Positions 33,640-46,494 of a stretch of 64,000 nt of DNA are shown in pieces. The notes under the pieces were generated by a model. It was given only the letters and a program-made list of their open reading frames with translations. It did no database searches and was not told the DNA's origin. The DNA comes from Episyrphus balteatus (lineage: Eukaryota; Arthropoda; Insecta; Diptera; Syrphidae), in NCBI RefSeq assembly GCF_945859705.1, contig NC_079135.1, forward strand, positions 83,088,253 through 83,152,252, given 5' to 3'. Position numbers and translations under genes: made by a program. The first letter of the stretch is position 1. The number at the start of each line of letters is the position of its first letter.

Positions 33640-34740
33640 TTGCTTCCCATTATAAATTATAAAAAAAATATTTATTGCAAATACAAAAAATTGCATTTAA
33701 AAAAAATATTACAACAAAAAAAAAACTTGCAAAAAAAAATTTTTTATTGCAACTGAAAAATTTGTTGCATTAAAAAAAAAAAGTTAGTTTTTGCAAATAA
33801 TGAATAAAATTTGCATTAAAATAGCATTGAAAAAATGTGTGCATTAAATATTTTTCTTTTTAAAAAAATAATTTTTTATATTTAAATTTTTTTTAACATT
33901 TTTCAAAAAAAAAGTTGGTATGCCATTTTGAAGAAATAATTAATTTACACATAAAAACTTAATTTCAAAATTTTTCATTGATCCGTTTTCAAAAAATTGA
34001 TTTTTCAAAAAAAAATTTTGAAATATTTTTTAAAAAACCAAAAATGCGTTTTTTGAAAATTTTCTAAAATTTTAATATTATCTTTACTTACACACTTTTG
34101 TATAAAAATTTTCATTTAAATCGGGTTAATTTTGTACGAGATATTCAGAAACGAAAAAAACCGTTCTATGACAGGTACCGTTAATAACGGTACAAAAAAT
34201 ATTTTTTTATTTAAAAAGTTGGCCCTTTTGTGTAGTATTACACACAAAAATTTTAATCAAAATCGTTAGAGCCGTTTTTGAAAAAAATTAACTTTTCTAT
34301 TTCCGTTATATGGCAGGTACCGTTAGTTTTGGTCATAAAAAAAAAATTTCAATTTCCCCTCTAGGGAATCACCAAAAACTGCTAACTACCAAGTTTGAAG
34401 AAAATCACTTCACTCGTTTAGGCTGCAGCTCCAGATAGAGACAGACGGACAGACAGACAGACAGACAGAATTGCCGGACCCACTTTTTTGGCATTCTCCA
34501 TCATCGTAATGTCATGTAAAATTGTTATCTCGAGTTCGATTTTTTTTACGAATCCTAAACTTGCCCTATAGTACCTATATCGCAAGTAAAAATATTTAAT
34601 GCACACATTTTGCATTGAATTTTTTTTCAATGCAGAAAATTTTTTATTTGCATTATTTTTTTTTAGCACAAAATATTTTTTTATTTTATTTTCACCGCAA
34701 ATTTTTGTCAATTACATAATATTTTTTTTTAATGAACAGC
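33640..34740. mobile_element. TTGCA-rich foldback interrupted by family-2
   Basis: The segments 33640-33852 and 34593-34740 carry many TTGCA/TGCAA words among A and T runs. They mirror each other around 33855-34592: 'gtgtgcattaaatattttt' on the left, its complement on the right. The family-2 copy therefore sits close to the centre of an older foldback. A similar TTGCA-rich block, without the insertion, is at 45365-45640. Confidence 0.5.
33855..34592 (-). mobile_element. Family-2 element, 3'-truncated copy
   Basis: On the minus strand it runs from TTTTTACTTGCGATATAG (34575-34592), through 'gacattacgatgatggagaa', a short (GTCT)n tract (34438-34468) and the GGTACC-containing middle, to about 33855. 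The 3' GCGACCCAGTCG terminus is missing. It is very similar to 29389-30240. Confidence 0.7.
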
Positions 34741-35106
34741 AAAGATTGGCGAATGAGGGAAGCAAATTCAAACAAATTTAATTTGCACATTCATGGTTAT
34801 GGCTTGAAGGAGACGATATGTAGTTCCAAGTATTTGATATGTCGCTTTTTTGTGGTTTGGCATCCTTACTTTTGTCAAGGGTCCTTAATTTTTTCAGGGT
34901 TGGGTCTTTCAAAAAATTGACAAAGATTTTGAGAATAAAACTGTTCACCAGACTCTGTTCAAAATTTGTAAGTCCATAATTGATTTGAGTACTTATAACC
35001 CACACAAGTGAGTCAATATTCCATTATGTACTATTGACCTGAACTTTTGACTCTGCACAGTTAATATAAATAAAATATCTGAACAAAAATTTTCTGTGGT
35101 ATTTCA
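34741..35106. other. Unassigned DNA
   Basis: A short spacer with overlapping frames on both strands (34732-35005) but no recognised feature. Confidence 0.4.
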
Positions 35107-35114
35107 CAAAAACA

Positions 35115-35835
35115 CTGGGGCCAAATCGTCGCATCCGTTGACGAAACCTCAAGCGTACGAAAGATAATTTCGTGATACATTAAGCGAGCACAGCGATTGG
35201 GATGACGGCATACGTTAGAAAACAGAACGAAATTTTTGGTAGAATGTACAACTGCATGGGCCAAAACATAATTGCTGACAAATTTGACTTCGTCGACTCC
35301 TATGCGAGGATGGCCGAGTGGTCTGAGGCGCCTGACTCAAAAAACAATGTTGCCTTCTAAAGATATGGGAGCGTAAATGACATGGGTTCGAATCCCACTT
35401 TTGACAAGAATTTTTTTTTTTATTTTTTTTATACATTTTAAGAGTTTTATTATTTTTTTTGGCTAATCACGTCGTTTTAGTTTTAAAATCAAATTTTTTT
35501 TCCATATAATTCTAATTTGAGGAATTATTTTTTTCTTAAATCATTGGGGGTTGGTGCTGGTGCTTTGAACTCTTTGGTGAAATTTTATTTTGTTAATATA
35601 TGTCCTAATGTATGTTTTCGTGATTTCAAACAGTTTGATTATTTTTAAAATAAGATATTCTCATATTTTCATTACTTTTTGAACCCATTAACAATTTGTT
35701 CGAAAGCTTCAAACCAAACGAATGACATTCCGTTCAGTTGAATACGAAGTCGTTTGCTGTACGTATGACATCATGCCAAATGAACAGATTTCGTTAACTA
35801 GTTACTCGTTAACGTATGCGACGATTTGACCCCTG
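35115..35835. mobile_element. Inverted-repeat element carrying a tRNA-like insert
   Basis: The left end reads CTGGGGCCAAATCGTCGCAT and the right end is the complement of CAGGGGTCAAATCGTCGCAT. The repeats continue CCGTTGACGA / ACGTTAACGA for about 30 bp, then weaken. The element is about 720 bp. The CAGGGG-type start would suit hAT, but the flanking octamers do not match, so the superfamily is open. Between the ends lies a tRNA-Leu-like sequence (35304-35406). No protein-coding frame is supported. Confidence 0.65.
35304..35406 (+). pseudogene. tRNA-Leu(CAA) pseudogene with intron-like insert
   Basis: An A box (TGGCCGAGTGG, 35311-35321) and a B box (GGTTCGAATCC, near 35385-35395) are intact. 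The D and T arms fold, apart from an A-C mismatch at the base of the T stem. Anticodon CAA is at 35338-35340 and is followed by an intron-like segment, as in animal tRNA-Leu(CAA) genes. The long variable region fits a type II tRNA. The acceptor stem is broken (GCGAGGA against TTTTGAC), and the anticodon stem CCTGA faces TCTAA, so a functional tRNA is unlikely. A T run starts at 35410, usable as a pol III terminator. It could be a tRNA-derived SINE head, but no SINE body is seen. Confidence 0.65.
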
Positions 35836-37924
35836 ATTTAAAAAAAAAATCTTAAAAATAAGAAGTTGATTGTGAAATAAATACCCGACGTATTCTTCCC
35901 TGAAGCAGTTTTCTGTATGAGTCAATTTTGTATTAAAATTGACAGCCTGAACAAAAATAGTATTCAATGTGTTTTTTTTTTTTAATTTTTGTTTGCCTAT
36001 TTTTAATTTTGAAATCGATAATTTAAAAAAAATTGGTTGAAACATATTGATTTCAAAATTAGAATTAAATGTAAAATTCTACCTTTCATAAATGGTATTA
36101 CCTTTATCTGTAAGAGTAAGTGTTGCCGTTGTTTTTTATATATTTTTTTTTTTTTTTTAATTATTTTTTTTTAGAAAATTTAGACCCTCCTCCCATAGTA
36201 AAAAATAAATGTATTGAACTTTAAAAAAAAAAACCGTTTTCAAATCCTGTCGCTCAAGTTATCCTATTACGTGCCAACATACATAACATTTTTGTTCGGT
36301 GCCTAAACATTCGAATTTCGGTATCTGGGTTGAAATCGTAAAACTTTTTTTTCTGAGCCAATTTTGAAACGATTTTCATAAAAAATACCTCGTTTGATTT
36401 GGAAATAAATTAGGTATCCTTTTAACAATTTTTTTTTAAAAACAGCATGTTGTGTTAAAAACATATACTTTACATAGATGTAGAATTTGGGAAAATGACG
36501 AAAAAATGGAATTTTTGAAATTTGTCAGCTTTTAAACTCTATGTGGTTTAATCAAACCACATGTTTTTTACATTGTTGAAAAGGTCTAAATGTTTTCTAT
36601 CCAAAACTGTAAAGATATCTAAAATGGGTTCAAATTTGACGAAGCTAGATTTGTTGCCCCTAACTCCAGATTTTGGGGGTGTTACGGAGTTCTTAAAAAT
36701 AACGTTTCGTAACCAGTGCAACTTGTTTTCTACAAAACGTGATAGGTCTCTGCCCGCGTATATTTTTTAACCTTGTTTTTGTCACACAGTGGGTCTAAAA
36801 TTTTTCAATCAACCAAGTAAATGGGTTAAATTTAGCTTTCAGAGTGTTTTGAACAGCCTTCGTTGATTTATAATTTTTATTTAGGAACAAAAAAAAAGCT
36901 GCCTATCTCACAACTTTTCATTTTTTTTTTCACTAAACACTTGTTCGACTAATCGAGCTTACACTGTTTGACATGACATTCTTTACACGAATCTACAATA
37001 TACCACCCATCGGTCTTCGCACACAAATCCAAAAAGGCTACGACGAAACGATTTCCAAGCCATTATAGGATGTATGCCATGCTTGTGGTACTATTTTACG
37101 TTCTTTCATTTTCACCCAGAATAAGCAAGCATCCTTGAATTGAGACATACAAACAGTGATGCATACATAGATAATATTGTATACGTCTAAAGTTTAACGT
37201 ATATTTTTCTATAGATGATGTTTAAAACAAAAAAAAAAAAAAAAATAGAAATAGAAAAGAAAAGAAAATAAAGAATGAAAAAAAAAAGTGCTAAAAGGCT
37301 TTCACATCCACAAGATAGGGTTAAACTGAGCGTGCGTTTCATTTCGTTTCGTTGTGAACTTAAATGAAGATTTTTCTATACAACGCCAACGAAGGGGTAA
37401 ACCCATCGACACCTTCACTTGAATAAAAGAAGATAATGCAGAACTCATTATCGAGTTTATTCCAGTTTGATAAGTGGAAATATTTTTTCTTTTATTTTTC
37501 CGCCCAGCCACCATTGCCGATGAAGCTGTTCCTATTAAACCAGAACGAGGACGCGTCGTTCATTGGTAGTACTATAAAGTTGATTAAGAGCATACTATTT
37601 TTTTATGACTTTTTATGCTGAAGGAATATAAAAACTTAAATTATATTCTGGAGATTGTGTAAGCGTCAGGGTGATAAAAATATTTTTGATAATAATAAAA
37701 ATGAAAAAAAAAAAACTAAACAAACGTTTTTCATACGTTTTATTGCTTTTAGAAAATACGGTATTTGATTTATGTGCATGTGTAGTGTATGTGCATGTAT
37801 GTATAGGTGCATATTTTTAATGGTACTTAATAAACCATATTAATATACAAGGTACTTATCTCAATTAAAAAGTATCAATAGAAATTGATGAGAAATTTAA
37901 TTGGAATTCTAAAGGATCTCAGTT
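35836..37924. other. Unassigned AT-rich DNA
   Basis: Frames up to 78 codons on both strands lack domains. 37010-37600 has fewer homopolymers. No terminus, RNA gene or repeat shared with the rest of the window was noticed. Confidence 0.4.
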
Positions 37925-39261
37925 GTTCTAGAGAGTTGATTTTTTTGCTATAGATATATAAAACTAATTTAAGAATAACTGCATTTAAGAAAAAATTCTT
38001 AAAAATTTTTAAACTAAGCTATAATGTTTTGTTTGAACGTTGTACACGTGTTAGGGCTATGAAAAAATGATGATTTTTTGTAAGGAAAATTTTGTTTGAC
38101 AATTCTAAAGGTGCCAGGTGAAAGATGAGGGGAAAAAAATATGCATCTGGTACGGATTTTTTTTCAAAAACTCTGCGTTTCGAAATATGAATTTTTGAAA
38201 AACACCTTGTTTTTAAGGGTATTTTTGGGTAGTTTTTGATTTTTAGCTTTTTTTTGGAGCGTTCCAAAAATCGCAAACTTATATTACAAGTTTTGGCCTT
38301 ATGCATAAATGTGCATAAACTTGGAATCGTTTAGTGAGTTTTGACTGAATAACGTAAGAAACAAGTATTTAAAAACACGTTTTTTGACCGTTTTTAACCG
38401 ATTTTCATCGTTTTTTATTTTTATCTTTTTTTCTTTAATAGAGTAATGATAGACCATGACTACAACTAAATGTGTGCGAAGTTTCAATCATTTTCGTAAA
38501 CACAATTTTAAGATAACGGTAAAATAAAATTTTAGAATTCAACAGGTTATAACTTTTGACCAAGAGCAGATAGAAATTTTATTAAACTTTTATGAGCATC
38601 CTGATACAATTACCTTTCATTTGGTGTATCACACATAACGGTAGACTAACTACAAGCTAAACAATGTTAAATCAAGAAACTTGCAAAAAACCTCAAAACA
38701 CCAGTGGAGATCTGTTGCCCCCCGAACAGCCACCAGTGTTGGAAGTACCATAATCTTAGTCTGGAAATTCGACATGGTTGACTTTAAAAAATTCTAACTT
38801 CTCTTGTAGGCATCTTTAAAATGAGATTGATACGTCATATGAAAGATGAAATAATAAGCTTTCACATGGTATAAAATTTTGTATAGGTTGTCAAAGAAAA
38901 AATTGGAAAAAAATTGTATTAATGACGTGAGAAGATAAAAATTCATGTTTTTTTTGCTTTTTTTGATGAAAATTAATGTTTTCCATAAATTATTTTTATA
39001 CTTTTTGCGTATTGTAAAAATTTAAAAATGGCTTTATTCTTAAGAAGAAATACTTGGCTTTTAAATTGCATAATTTTTTTTTTGTAAGATTTTAAAATAA
39101 AAAAAAATCATGTGTGCAATTCACACGTGGTTGAAGTGAAACCTTAAAAATCATAAAAAAAAAAAAAATCGAAAAAATATAACTTTTTTTTATTCCATCA
39201 CTTTTGTTATATGACAACCTACAATAAATTTTATACCATCTGAATTTTTTTGTACCTACTG
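37925..39261 (+). repeat. Family-1 interspersed repeat, copy B
   Basis: It is the best partner of copy A (11010-13060), with long near-identical blocks. It retains the empty TA site at 37976-37977 where copy A has an 804-bp insertion. After 39070 the sequence turns round: 39099-39240 matches, in inverted orientation, the 'gtgtgcaattcacacgtgg' outer end of the element at 41110-44434. Copy B is therefore a partly deleted inverted-repeat version. Confidence 0.75.
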
Positions 39262-40749
39262 TTTTTTTTTTTATCGATACGAGTACAAAACTAATTCCAA
39301 GTTTTAACATTATTCCACAGTTGGTTGGCAACATGGTTTTACCATAAGCACCAAAATTAATAGCGTAAGTACACTCACCATGTCCTGAACTTAACAAAAA
39401 ATACATTTATGTGGACCAAAACGGCCTAACAACAGTGGAATATTTACACTAAAAAAATGATCAAATTTAACAAATAATAAAAAAATACATTTGTCCTTCC
39501 TATCCTATCGCAATTTGCCAGATTTTATATAACAACATTTTTTGTTTGAAACATTTCATGTTACCCCAAAGTATATTAACTGTTAATAACAAATTAATGT
39601 TGTCATCAAACAAAAATTATGAATAATGTTCACTTATTTACTAACGTTTTTCGAATTTCAAGTAAATTTATGTGACTAGTGGGCGCATTTCTATTTTTCA
39701 TTACTTCCTAAGTAACTCTGTCTGGAAGAAACATTAACATCATCCCTCCGTTGACAGGGACCTTTGTTCGTTTTTATTGAAAACCCAAAACATTTTTAAC
39801 ACCAATCGTACATGATTAATGTGAAAATACTAACATATTTGATGAACTGTTTCTATAACATGTTTTTTGTGCAAATAAAAATGTTCAAGGTACATAGGTT
39901 TTCAATAAACTTTATGAGAAAATGGCCGTTGCTTGTGACGACAACTGACGACGACGGGTGGTGGCGACACATGCGGCGCGGTGTTGGTAGCGACAAAAGA
40001 GTGTTTGCTAAGACTTTGCGATAAAAAAAAGTTACTTGTGGCAATCAATCAAATTTTTTCTTACTGTTGGATGTACACACTTTTAATGGTGTTTCTAGCT
40101 TGGATATTGGGAGGGAAGCATTCAGTGGTGGAGTTAGAAGATTTTTTAATATTGTGAAGTGTATACTTCTAGTCTAGAATAATATTTTGAGTTAGTATGT
40201 TCTTAAAGAGAACTGCATTTACACGTTCTCCAAATTAGGATTTTCTAAATTAATTTTTGAATAAAACATAACGGGTGCTACCGTCTTATAATATGACAAA
40301 AATGTTAAACTTCTATAAAACAGCTCCAGACCTGAACATTTTTTTGTCAGCAAACTTTTTAAAATTAAAAAAAAAAAAATTGTTTGCAACAAAATCTGTA
40401 ATGTCTATGCGCTGTTGCTATGATTCGTTCGCTTGAATGATTGGATCGTTATATCGCTATTTTTTATAAAATAAATGTTTTTGTAGATATAAAAAGACGA
40501 AATTTTACATTTTTCAATGACATATTTTAGACGGTAGACAAAGTGGAAAACAATAATTTAAAAATTGAAATTCAAAAATTTTGTTCACCCAAAAGTTGTT
40601 AATGTTTTCATTTTTTTCTTATTCAATGCACAATTGATGTCTAGACAGTTGGTTCTTTTACAACAAAGAAATTAAAGACATTAATTTATTTGAATCAAAC
40701 AGTAAAAATGTTTAAAAAATTTAATTTTCATAATTATGCGCTTTAATCT
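39262..40749. other. Unassigned DNA
   Basis: It includes a GAC/GGTG-rich stretch at 39930-40010 that is open on both strands for about 65 codons but has no domain. Nothing else is recognised. Confidence 0.4.
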
Positions 40750-41109
40750 ATAATCCAGTCAAATAAGGGTTTAACCTCGGAATAAATGCTAATAGAAATT
40801 TTTTTACCTTAATACCTTCGTCTAGAAAAAACTCATGTCCGCAAGTCGCGATTTTCAAGGTCAAAGCGCGAAATGGAGATTTTCAAAATGAGCAAAAATA
40901 CAAGATGGTATTATAATATACACATATGATACATGATATCAAAGTATTTTTTAATGCTGATTCCAAAAAATCTAAAATCAAGGCAATCTGAAGTCTCTGA
41001 AAAAAGTTTTACCTTTTTTTTCAGCTGTCAACCCATATTATTATAAAAGTTGCTAACTTAGTACCGAAAAACCCTTAAAAGTTATGGTAGCGGAACCAAA
41101 TTTTGCATG
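40750..41109 (+). mobile_element. Single arm of the 27.1-kb foldback family
   Basis: It starts TATAATCCAGTCAAATAAGG like the left tip at 27078, and follows that arm through 'ttatggtagcggaaccaaattttgcatg', where it stops abruptly at the start of the next element. Several percent divergence from the 27.1-kb copy suggests an older insertion. Confidence 0.75.
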
Positions 41110-44100
41110 TTGTTTAAAAAAAAAAAAAATGTGTGCAATTCACACGTGAAACCTTAAAAATCATTTAAAAAAAAATTGAAAAAATATAACTTTTTTTTAT
41201 TCCATCACTTTTTTTATATGACAACCTACAATAAATTTTATAACATCTGAAAGCTTATTGTTTCAGCTCAAAATATTTATATCGACCATGTCTATACAAC
41301 ATCTACAAAAAGAGCTTGAATTTTTTCAACCCAATTAGTTTTCATAAAAAACCAAAACAATCAATCTCTTTTCTCTTCTAACGCCATTAAATCCATTTTT
41401 TAAAAGACAACCTATAATAAATTTTTATATCATTATTATTTCACCTTTTATATGACGCTTCAATCATATTTCAACAATGCCTACAAAAAAAGTAAGATTT
41501 TTTTAAAGCTAACCATGTCGAAATTTCAAACTGAGATTACGGTACTTCCTCTGCTGCTGGCTGGTTATCGGCAACAAATCTTCACAGGTGTTTTGAGGTA
41601 TTTTTCAAGTTTTTTTCAATTAAAGATTTTATAACTTGTAGAGCGCATACCGTTATGTGTGATATATTAAATGAAAGGTAATATTATCAGCATGCGTATT
41701 AAAGTTAAATAAATTTGTTATGTTCTCTAGATCGAAAGATATAACGTATTTTTGAATATGAAATTAATTGAAATTTTGCACAATTATAATTTATTTAATT
41801 ACCTTTCTACTGTATAAATTTCATTTATCTATCTATTAAAACAAAAAAGTTAAGATCAATTGATTTTTCGTGTCGCTTTTTCGTTTCATCTTGTTTCAAA
41901 TCACTCCGATACCAAAGAAGTTTTCACTTCAAAAATTAGTAAGAATAGGGTTCAAAGTAGGAGTTTTTCTATGTTTCACAAAAAATGTGAATTTGCTCGA
42001 AAATCGTAATCAGTCGGAATGAAAAAGTTACAACATTCTGACCGACCTTAAGAAGGCGTTTCAGTGTATTTCGTTTACACCAATACTTTGGAGCTGCCTT
42101 GTAATTTTTAAAGATAGGTAAGTTAAATTTCTTCTGACTTAGGTATGTTTTCAAATTAGAAATAATTCATTACAAAATTCTTATTAAATGAGGTTATTTC
42201 GTATTACATCTTTGTTTTGACAGATAAAGTAAAATAAAACTTTAAATAAAACTATAGAGATCATTTTCTTCACCGTCCTTCACTTCTATACTCCGGCCGT
42301 TCTATACCTCGTTTTTAGGTAATTATTTTACAAGGATTACAAAAAAGTCACCTAGACCAGTTTGAATTATATCATCTTACAACCAACGGTAACTTCCTGC
42401 CCATTATTAACCTCATAATATTCTTTCACCATCACCATATAAATTAAGTTTATTGTATAATTTCATTACCCCAACGCCACCAAAACTTACTTTCCTCTTT
42501 CACTTTATACGTAATGATGTTAGTGTGTGAGTATACTTTTTCTGTACACAATAACTACAACTCTACTACTTCCATCAGGCGAGAATATAAACTTCTAGGT
42601 ATAATTCAATTTTATTGCGGAGCCAAATTTATAGACTTAAATCCAGATGTTTATGATTGTGAATTACCAAAGTGTGTTAATAAATTTACTATAAAATGAG
42701 TGTGTCCTTGCATAAATGGTCGCATATGGTTAGTCATTGGTTTGTGCGAGTTACCACTTTATTGTGTCAATATAAAAAAGATACAACTTTTTTCTTAGCC
42801 AAAATTATTAAGTTTAAACATTATTCAGATACTTCGTCTTGTAGGTGAATAAATTTTAAATTTTAAGGGTGTAGAACATCAATAGGTAATATTTTCATAT
42901 TCATGCAAAATTTAAAAGCTAGTTTTAAATCCGTTTACTTCGTAGGTAAAAATAAAGTCAGAAACTTAAACCTCTGTCAACTTATAACTAGAAGTTGATT
43001 TAAAATGTAGGCGTAGGCCACACAAAAGTTATTCGACATCCTGCCTTATAGATAAAAGATTTAAATTTAACTTACTTAACAATAAAGGTACCTCGTCAAC
43101 AATAAATCAATTAAAATTAAGATTTAAGGAAAATGCTGATTTTGGGTTCACTTGAAAGGTATTCATATATGTATGCAAAAGTTTTGTAAGCCTCTTTGTG
43201 AGAATTCCTTATGAAGATTTTAAAACAAAACCAAAGTCGAAAAGGATGCTCAGTAAGCTTGTTTTCCAGAAGGTAAATTCTAAACAATATCCTTTTTCTA
43301 TTGGGTTCGTAGGCACGTATAAATAATAAATTTATTTCAAACAATTTATGCATAAAATGTTGTTCAACCTTAAAATTAATTTAAGTTTTCAAAACATCGA
43401 TAGGTATTCCTTATCAAATTAATAAACGTGTATTGTATATCATAGTTTGCCTGGTAAAGTTTTGGTTTGTGTGCAATTTTGAAGTGGTTTTGAACAACCA
43501 AGACGGAATTAAAATAGATGTTCATCTTAAAAACAAATTTTAATTGGGTAACTAGGTATTGGTTGTAAATAAATTATATTTGAATTTGGTCTACCTTATT
43601 ATTTCAAACTTCAATGAGTAAACTGTTTTTGTTTTGTTTTTTTTTTTTTTTAAGTAAAAACTTCTTTAGTATAGTAGTGATTTGAAACAACATGAAACGA
43701 AAAAGCGACACAAAAAATCAATTGATCATAACTTTTTTGTTTCAAAAGATAGATAAATTAAATTTATACAGTAGATATGTAAATTAAATAAATTATGATT
43801 GTGCAAAATTTCAATTAATTTCATATTCAAAAGATGTTCATTTTCTAAACACGTTATATCTTTTGATCTAGAGCACATAACAAATTTGTTTAACTTTAAT
43901 ACGCATGCTGATAATATTACCTTTCATTTAATATATCACACATAACGGTACGTGCTCTACACTACAAGTTATATAATCTTTAATTGAAAAACTTGAAAAA
44001 ATACCTTAAAACATCTGTGAAGATTTGTTGCCGATAACCAGCCAGCAGTAGAGGAAGTACCGTAATCTCAGTTTGAAATTTCGATATATAAAAGGTGAAA

Positions 44101-44434
44101 TAAAAATGATGGAAAATGTATTTAGGTTGTCTTTTAAAGAATGGATTTAATGGCGTTAGAAGAGAAAAGAGATTGATTTTTTGCTTTTTTTATGAAAACT
44201 TATTGGGTTAAAAATATTCTAACTCTTTTTGTATATGTTGTATAGACATGATCGATATAAATATTTTGAGCTGAAACAATAAGCTTTCAGATGGTATAAA
44301 ATTTATTGTAGTATGTCATATAAAAAAAGTGATGGAATACAAAAAATTAAATTTTTTGATTTTTTTAAAATGATTTTTAAGGTTTCACTTCAACCACGTG
44401 TGAATTGCACACATGTTTTTTTTTTTGTTTAACA
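41110..44434. mobile_element. Long inverted-repeat element built from family-1, unique interior
   Basis: The tips are TTGTTTAAAA and the complement of TGTTAAACAAAA, each next to an A run and then GTGTGCAATTCACACGTG. The arms (about 41130-41940 and 43660-44425) are inverted family-1 segments of about 800 bp; the blocks around 'ggaagtaccgtaatctcag' match copies A and B. The 1.7-kb interior (41940-43660) is not repeated elsewhere here. It holds a short plus-strand frame (42514-42699) and a minus-strand one (43117-43353), neither with a domain. It abuts half of the 27.1-kb foldback. The missing other half implies a deletion or rearrangement at the right side. Confidence 0.65.
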
Positions 44435-44707
44435 AAATCAATGTACCTTACCCATTCAACACAAGCGGAGTACAAACAAATTGAATATTGAAATTTCTTT
44501 GTATATGCATAAGCAGGGGTCATCCCTGGGAACAATGTTTGGTTTTTGTTTCCTGATTTCGAATCAGAATTCATAAGAAAGTTCTCTGCCACGAACGTCC
44601 AATTGATCGAAAAGCTAATTGAGTGGGATATTGACGTCTAGATTTTGAAATAAAGGACTGATTTAAAGGTTAATTTTTAGGTGGCCTTCTACTAGATCTA
44701 TGGACTG

Positions 44708-45339
44708 TAGGGTGGTCCAATTTTTTGGTTTTTACATTTCCGTTGTTCCCCACTCAAAAATTGGTTGCATATGTGTTTTGTATTACACACGTGAAATTTC
44801 AGCTTTTAGGTGAAGTGTAAGTGGGCGCTCTACAGGCTCAAAGTTTTTGCTCAGATGCTGGTATAGCTGGGTCCTCATGCCTAGTAATTAACTCTTGTTT
44901 TGATTTATCAAGTGAATTAAGTTATGATGTGGTAAAGTTTTTCATAAAAAACCAATAGTTAAGTGATATTTTCACAGATAATAATTTTTGTTCATTTATG
45001 TAAGTATTTTTTGCTTAAAGTTAGTTATCAAAACAGAGTTAATCAATGAAATACGAGCTAGTGACTCAAAACCAAAGAAACATGAAAATCATTTACTTGG
45101 TTGTCGGGAACATGCGTGCTTATCATGTTTAATTAAAATTGCAACCTCAAGCCAAGTCCTAATACGATATAATCAGATATTAAGGGTAAGGTAAGGGTAA
45201 CAAAGTCTAATATTCCAAAGCTGATGAGCGCCCTCTTCCTTTTAGCATTTGTTGGTATTGATGTCTGTAGCAAAATAATGGGTGGGGAACTAATGAATTA
45301 TATGGTTTATTTTTTTGCCTTATATCGTGGACCACACTA
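44708..45339. mobile_element. TA-flanked element with GGGTGGTCCA ends
   Basis: The element 44710-45337 (628 bp) begins GGGTGGTCCA and ends with the complement of GTGTGGTCCA, between TA dinucleotides. The inverted repeat is short (10 bp, one mismatch), so confidence is moderate. The tip resembles the GGGT starts of the TA-flanked elements at 11063 and 26335. No transposase frame. Confidence 0.6.
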
Positions 45340-45364
45340 ATGCACTGCCATCGTTTTATTTTTA

Positions 45365-45640
45365 TTTTTCAATGCAAAAAAATTTTATTTCAATAAAAAA
45401 ATAAAAATTTTATCTTCAATGCAAATATTTTTCATTTGCACTAACTAACGTTTTTTTTTTTATGCAAAATTTTTTTTTTAATAAATATTTTTTTTTATTG
45501 CAAGTACATACCTATTTTTCAGTAGCAATACAAATTTTTGTTTATGAATTTTTTTTTTTCATTTGCAATAAATATTTTTTTGAATGCAATTTTTTTTTCA
45601 TTTGCAATAAATATTATTTTAAATATATTTGCAATAGGGG
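45365..45640. repeat. TTGCA-rich AT repeat
   Basis: TTGCAATAAATATTTTTTT-type words recur in 275 bp. It is related to the blocks around 33650-33850 and 34600-34740. The plus frame 45462-45662 is Phe/Asn/Tyr low-complexity translation. Confidence 0.5.
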
Positions 45641-45712
45641 CATAAAAGTTTTATGTTTCTGACTACTAGGTATCTTGATCAAACCATAGGAGTAGGAGTA
45701 AAATTTCAAGAA

Positions 45713-46494
45713 AGATAAAGTAGAGCTGTGTCAATCGTGATTGATTCGGTCTTTTTGACCCGTTCACCGAAAATTCTGAGTGATTGCAATCACTATAAAC
45801 CAAATCAATCAATCCTTATATCAATCTCGTTCATAAAATAAGAAAGTACGACGTAGAAAAGTACGTTTCGTTCATCCAAATCGTTTACAATCAAAAACCA
45901 CGAAGTGGAAAAGAACGTTTCGTTCATCCAAATCGTTCACAATTAAAAATCATATAAAAAATCTCTCAGAACTCGGATTTCGTTCATTCCATTCATTCTC
46001 AATCATCATTTCGATTCCATGCATACAACTGATACAAGTTTATATAAGCAGGTTCAGAGTTTGAATTGAATCGGATTCGATTGGGAATTTCTATCGAATA
46101 TCTGACCTTGACTTCTTTTTATTTTTGATGTATCTATTTCGACGTTTTGAACTTGGCGGAGACATAGGGCCTTACTAATAATCAAATTTACCATTAAAAT
46201 TTTCCAAAAATATATTTTCAAAAAAAAGCGGAGATAATTAGATTTAAAAAAAACTCTCATAGAAAAATAAACGAAAAATTGTTTTATATGGTTGCATTGA
46301 AATGTTAATATTTCAGGTTATACGCGATTTCTTGTTTCTTTTCTCATTTGTCAGAACGAAATGAGTGAAAAAGAAATGGTTTCCATTAAATGAACGAAAG
46401 AACGATTGATAGAAAAGACCGAATCTTTGGTGAAATCAATCTTTGAACGATTCGATCTTTTGAAATGAACGATTTGCCCAGCTCTGAGATAAAG
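45713..46494. mobile_element. hAT element with perfect 8-bp TSD
   Basis: The element 45721-46486 (766 bp) starts TAGAGCTGTGTCAATCG and ends with the complement of CAGAGCTGGGCAAATCG. It is flanked by identical AGATAAAG octamers (45713-45720, 46487-46494). The first base of the left end has changed from the usual C to T. Subterminal words of the type GAACGATT / ATCGTTC and AAATCGTTCACAAT occur at both sides. No transposase. Confidence 0.85.

Noticed and set aside
35215..35436. Minus-strand frame with KWDSNPCHLRS
   Set aside because: It is the antisense reading of the tRNA-like sequence, a common false gene call.
35107..35843. hAT assignment of the tRNA-bearing element
   Set aside because: Octamers next to the CTGGGG/CAGGGG ends do not match, so the element is kept but not assigned to hAT.
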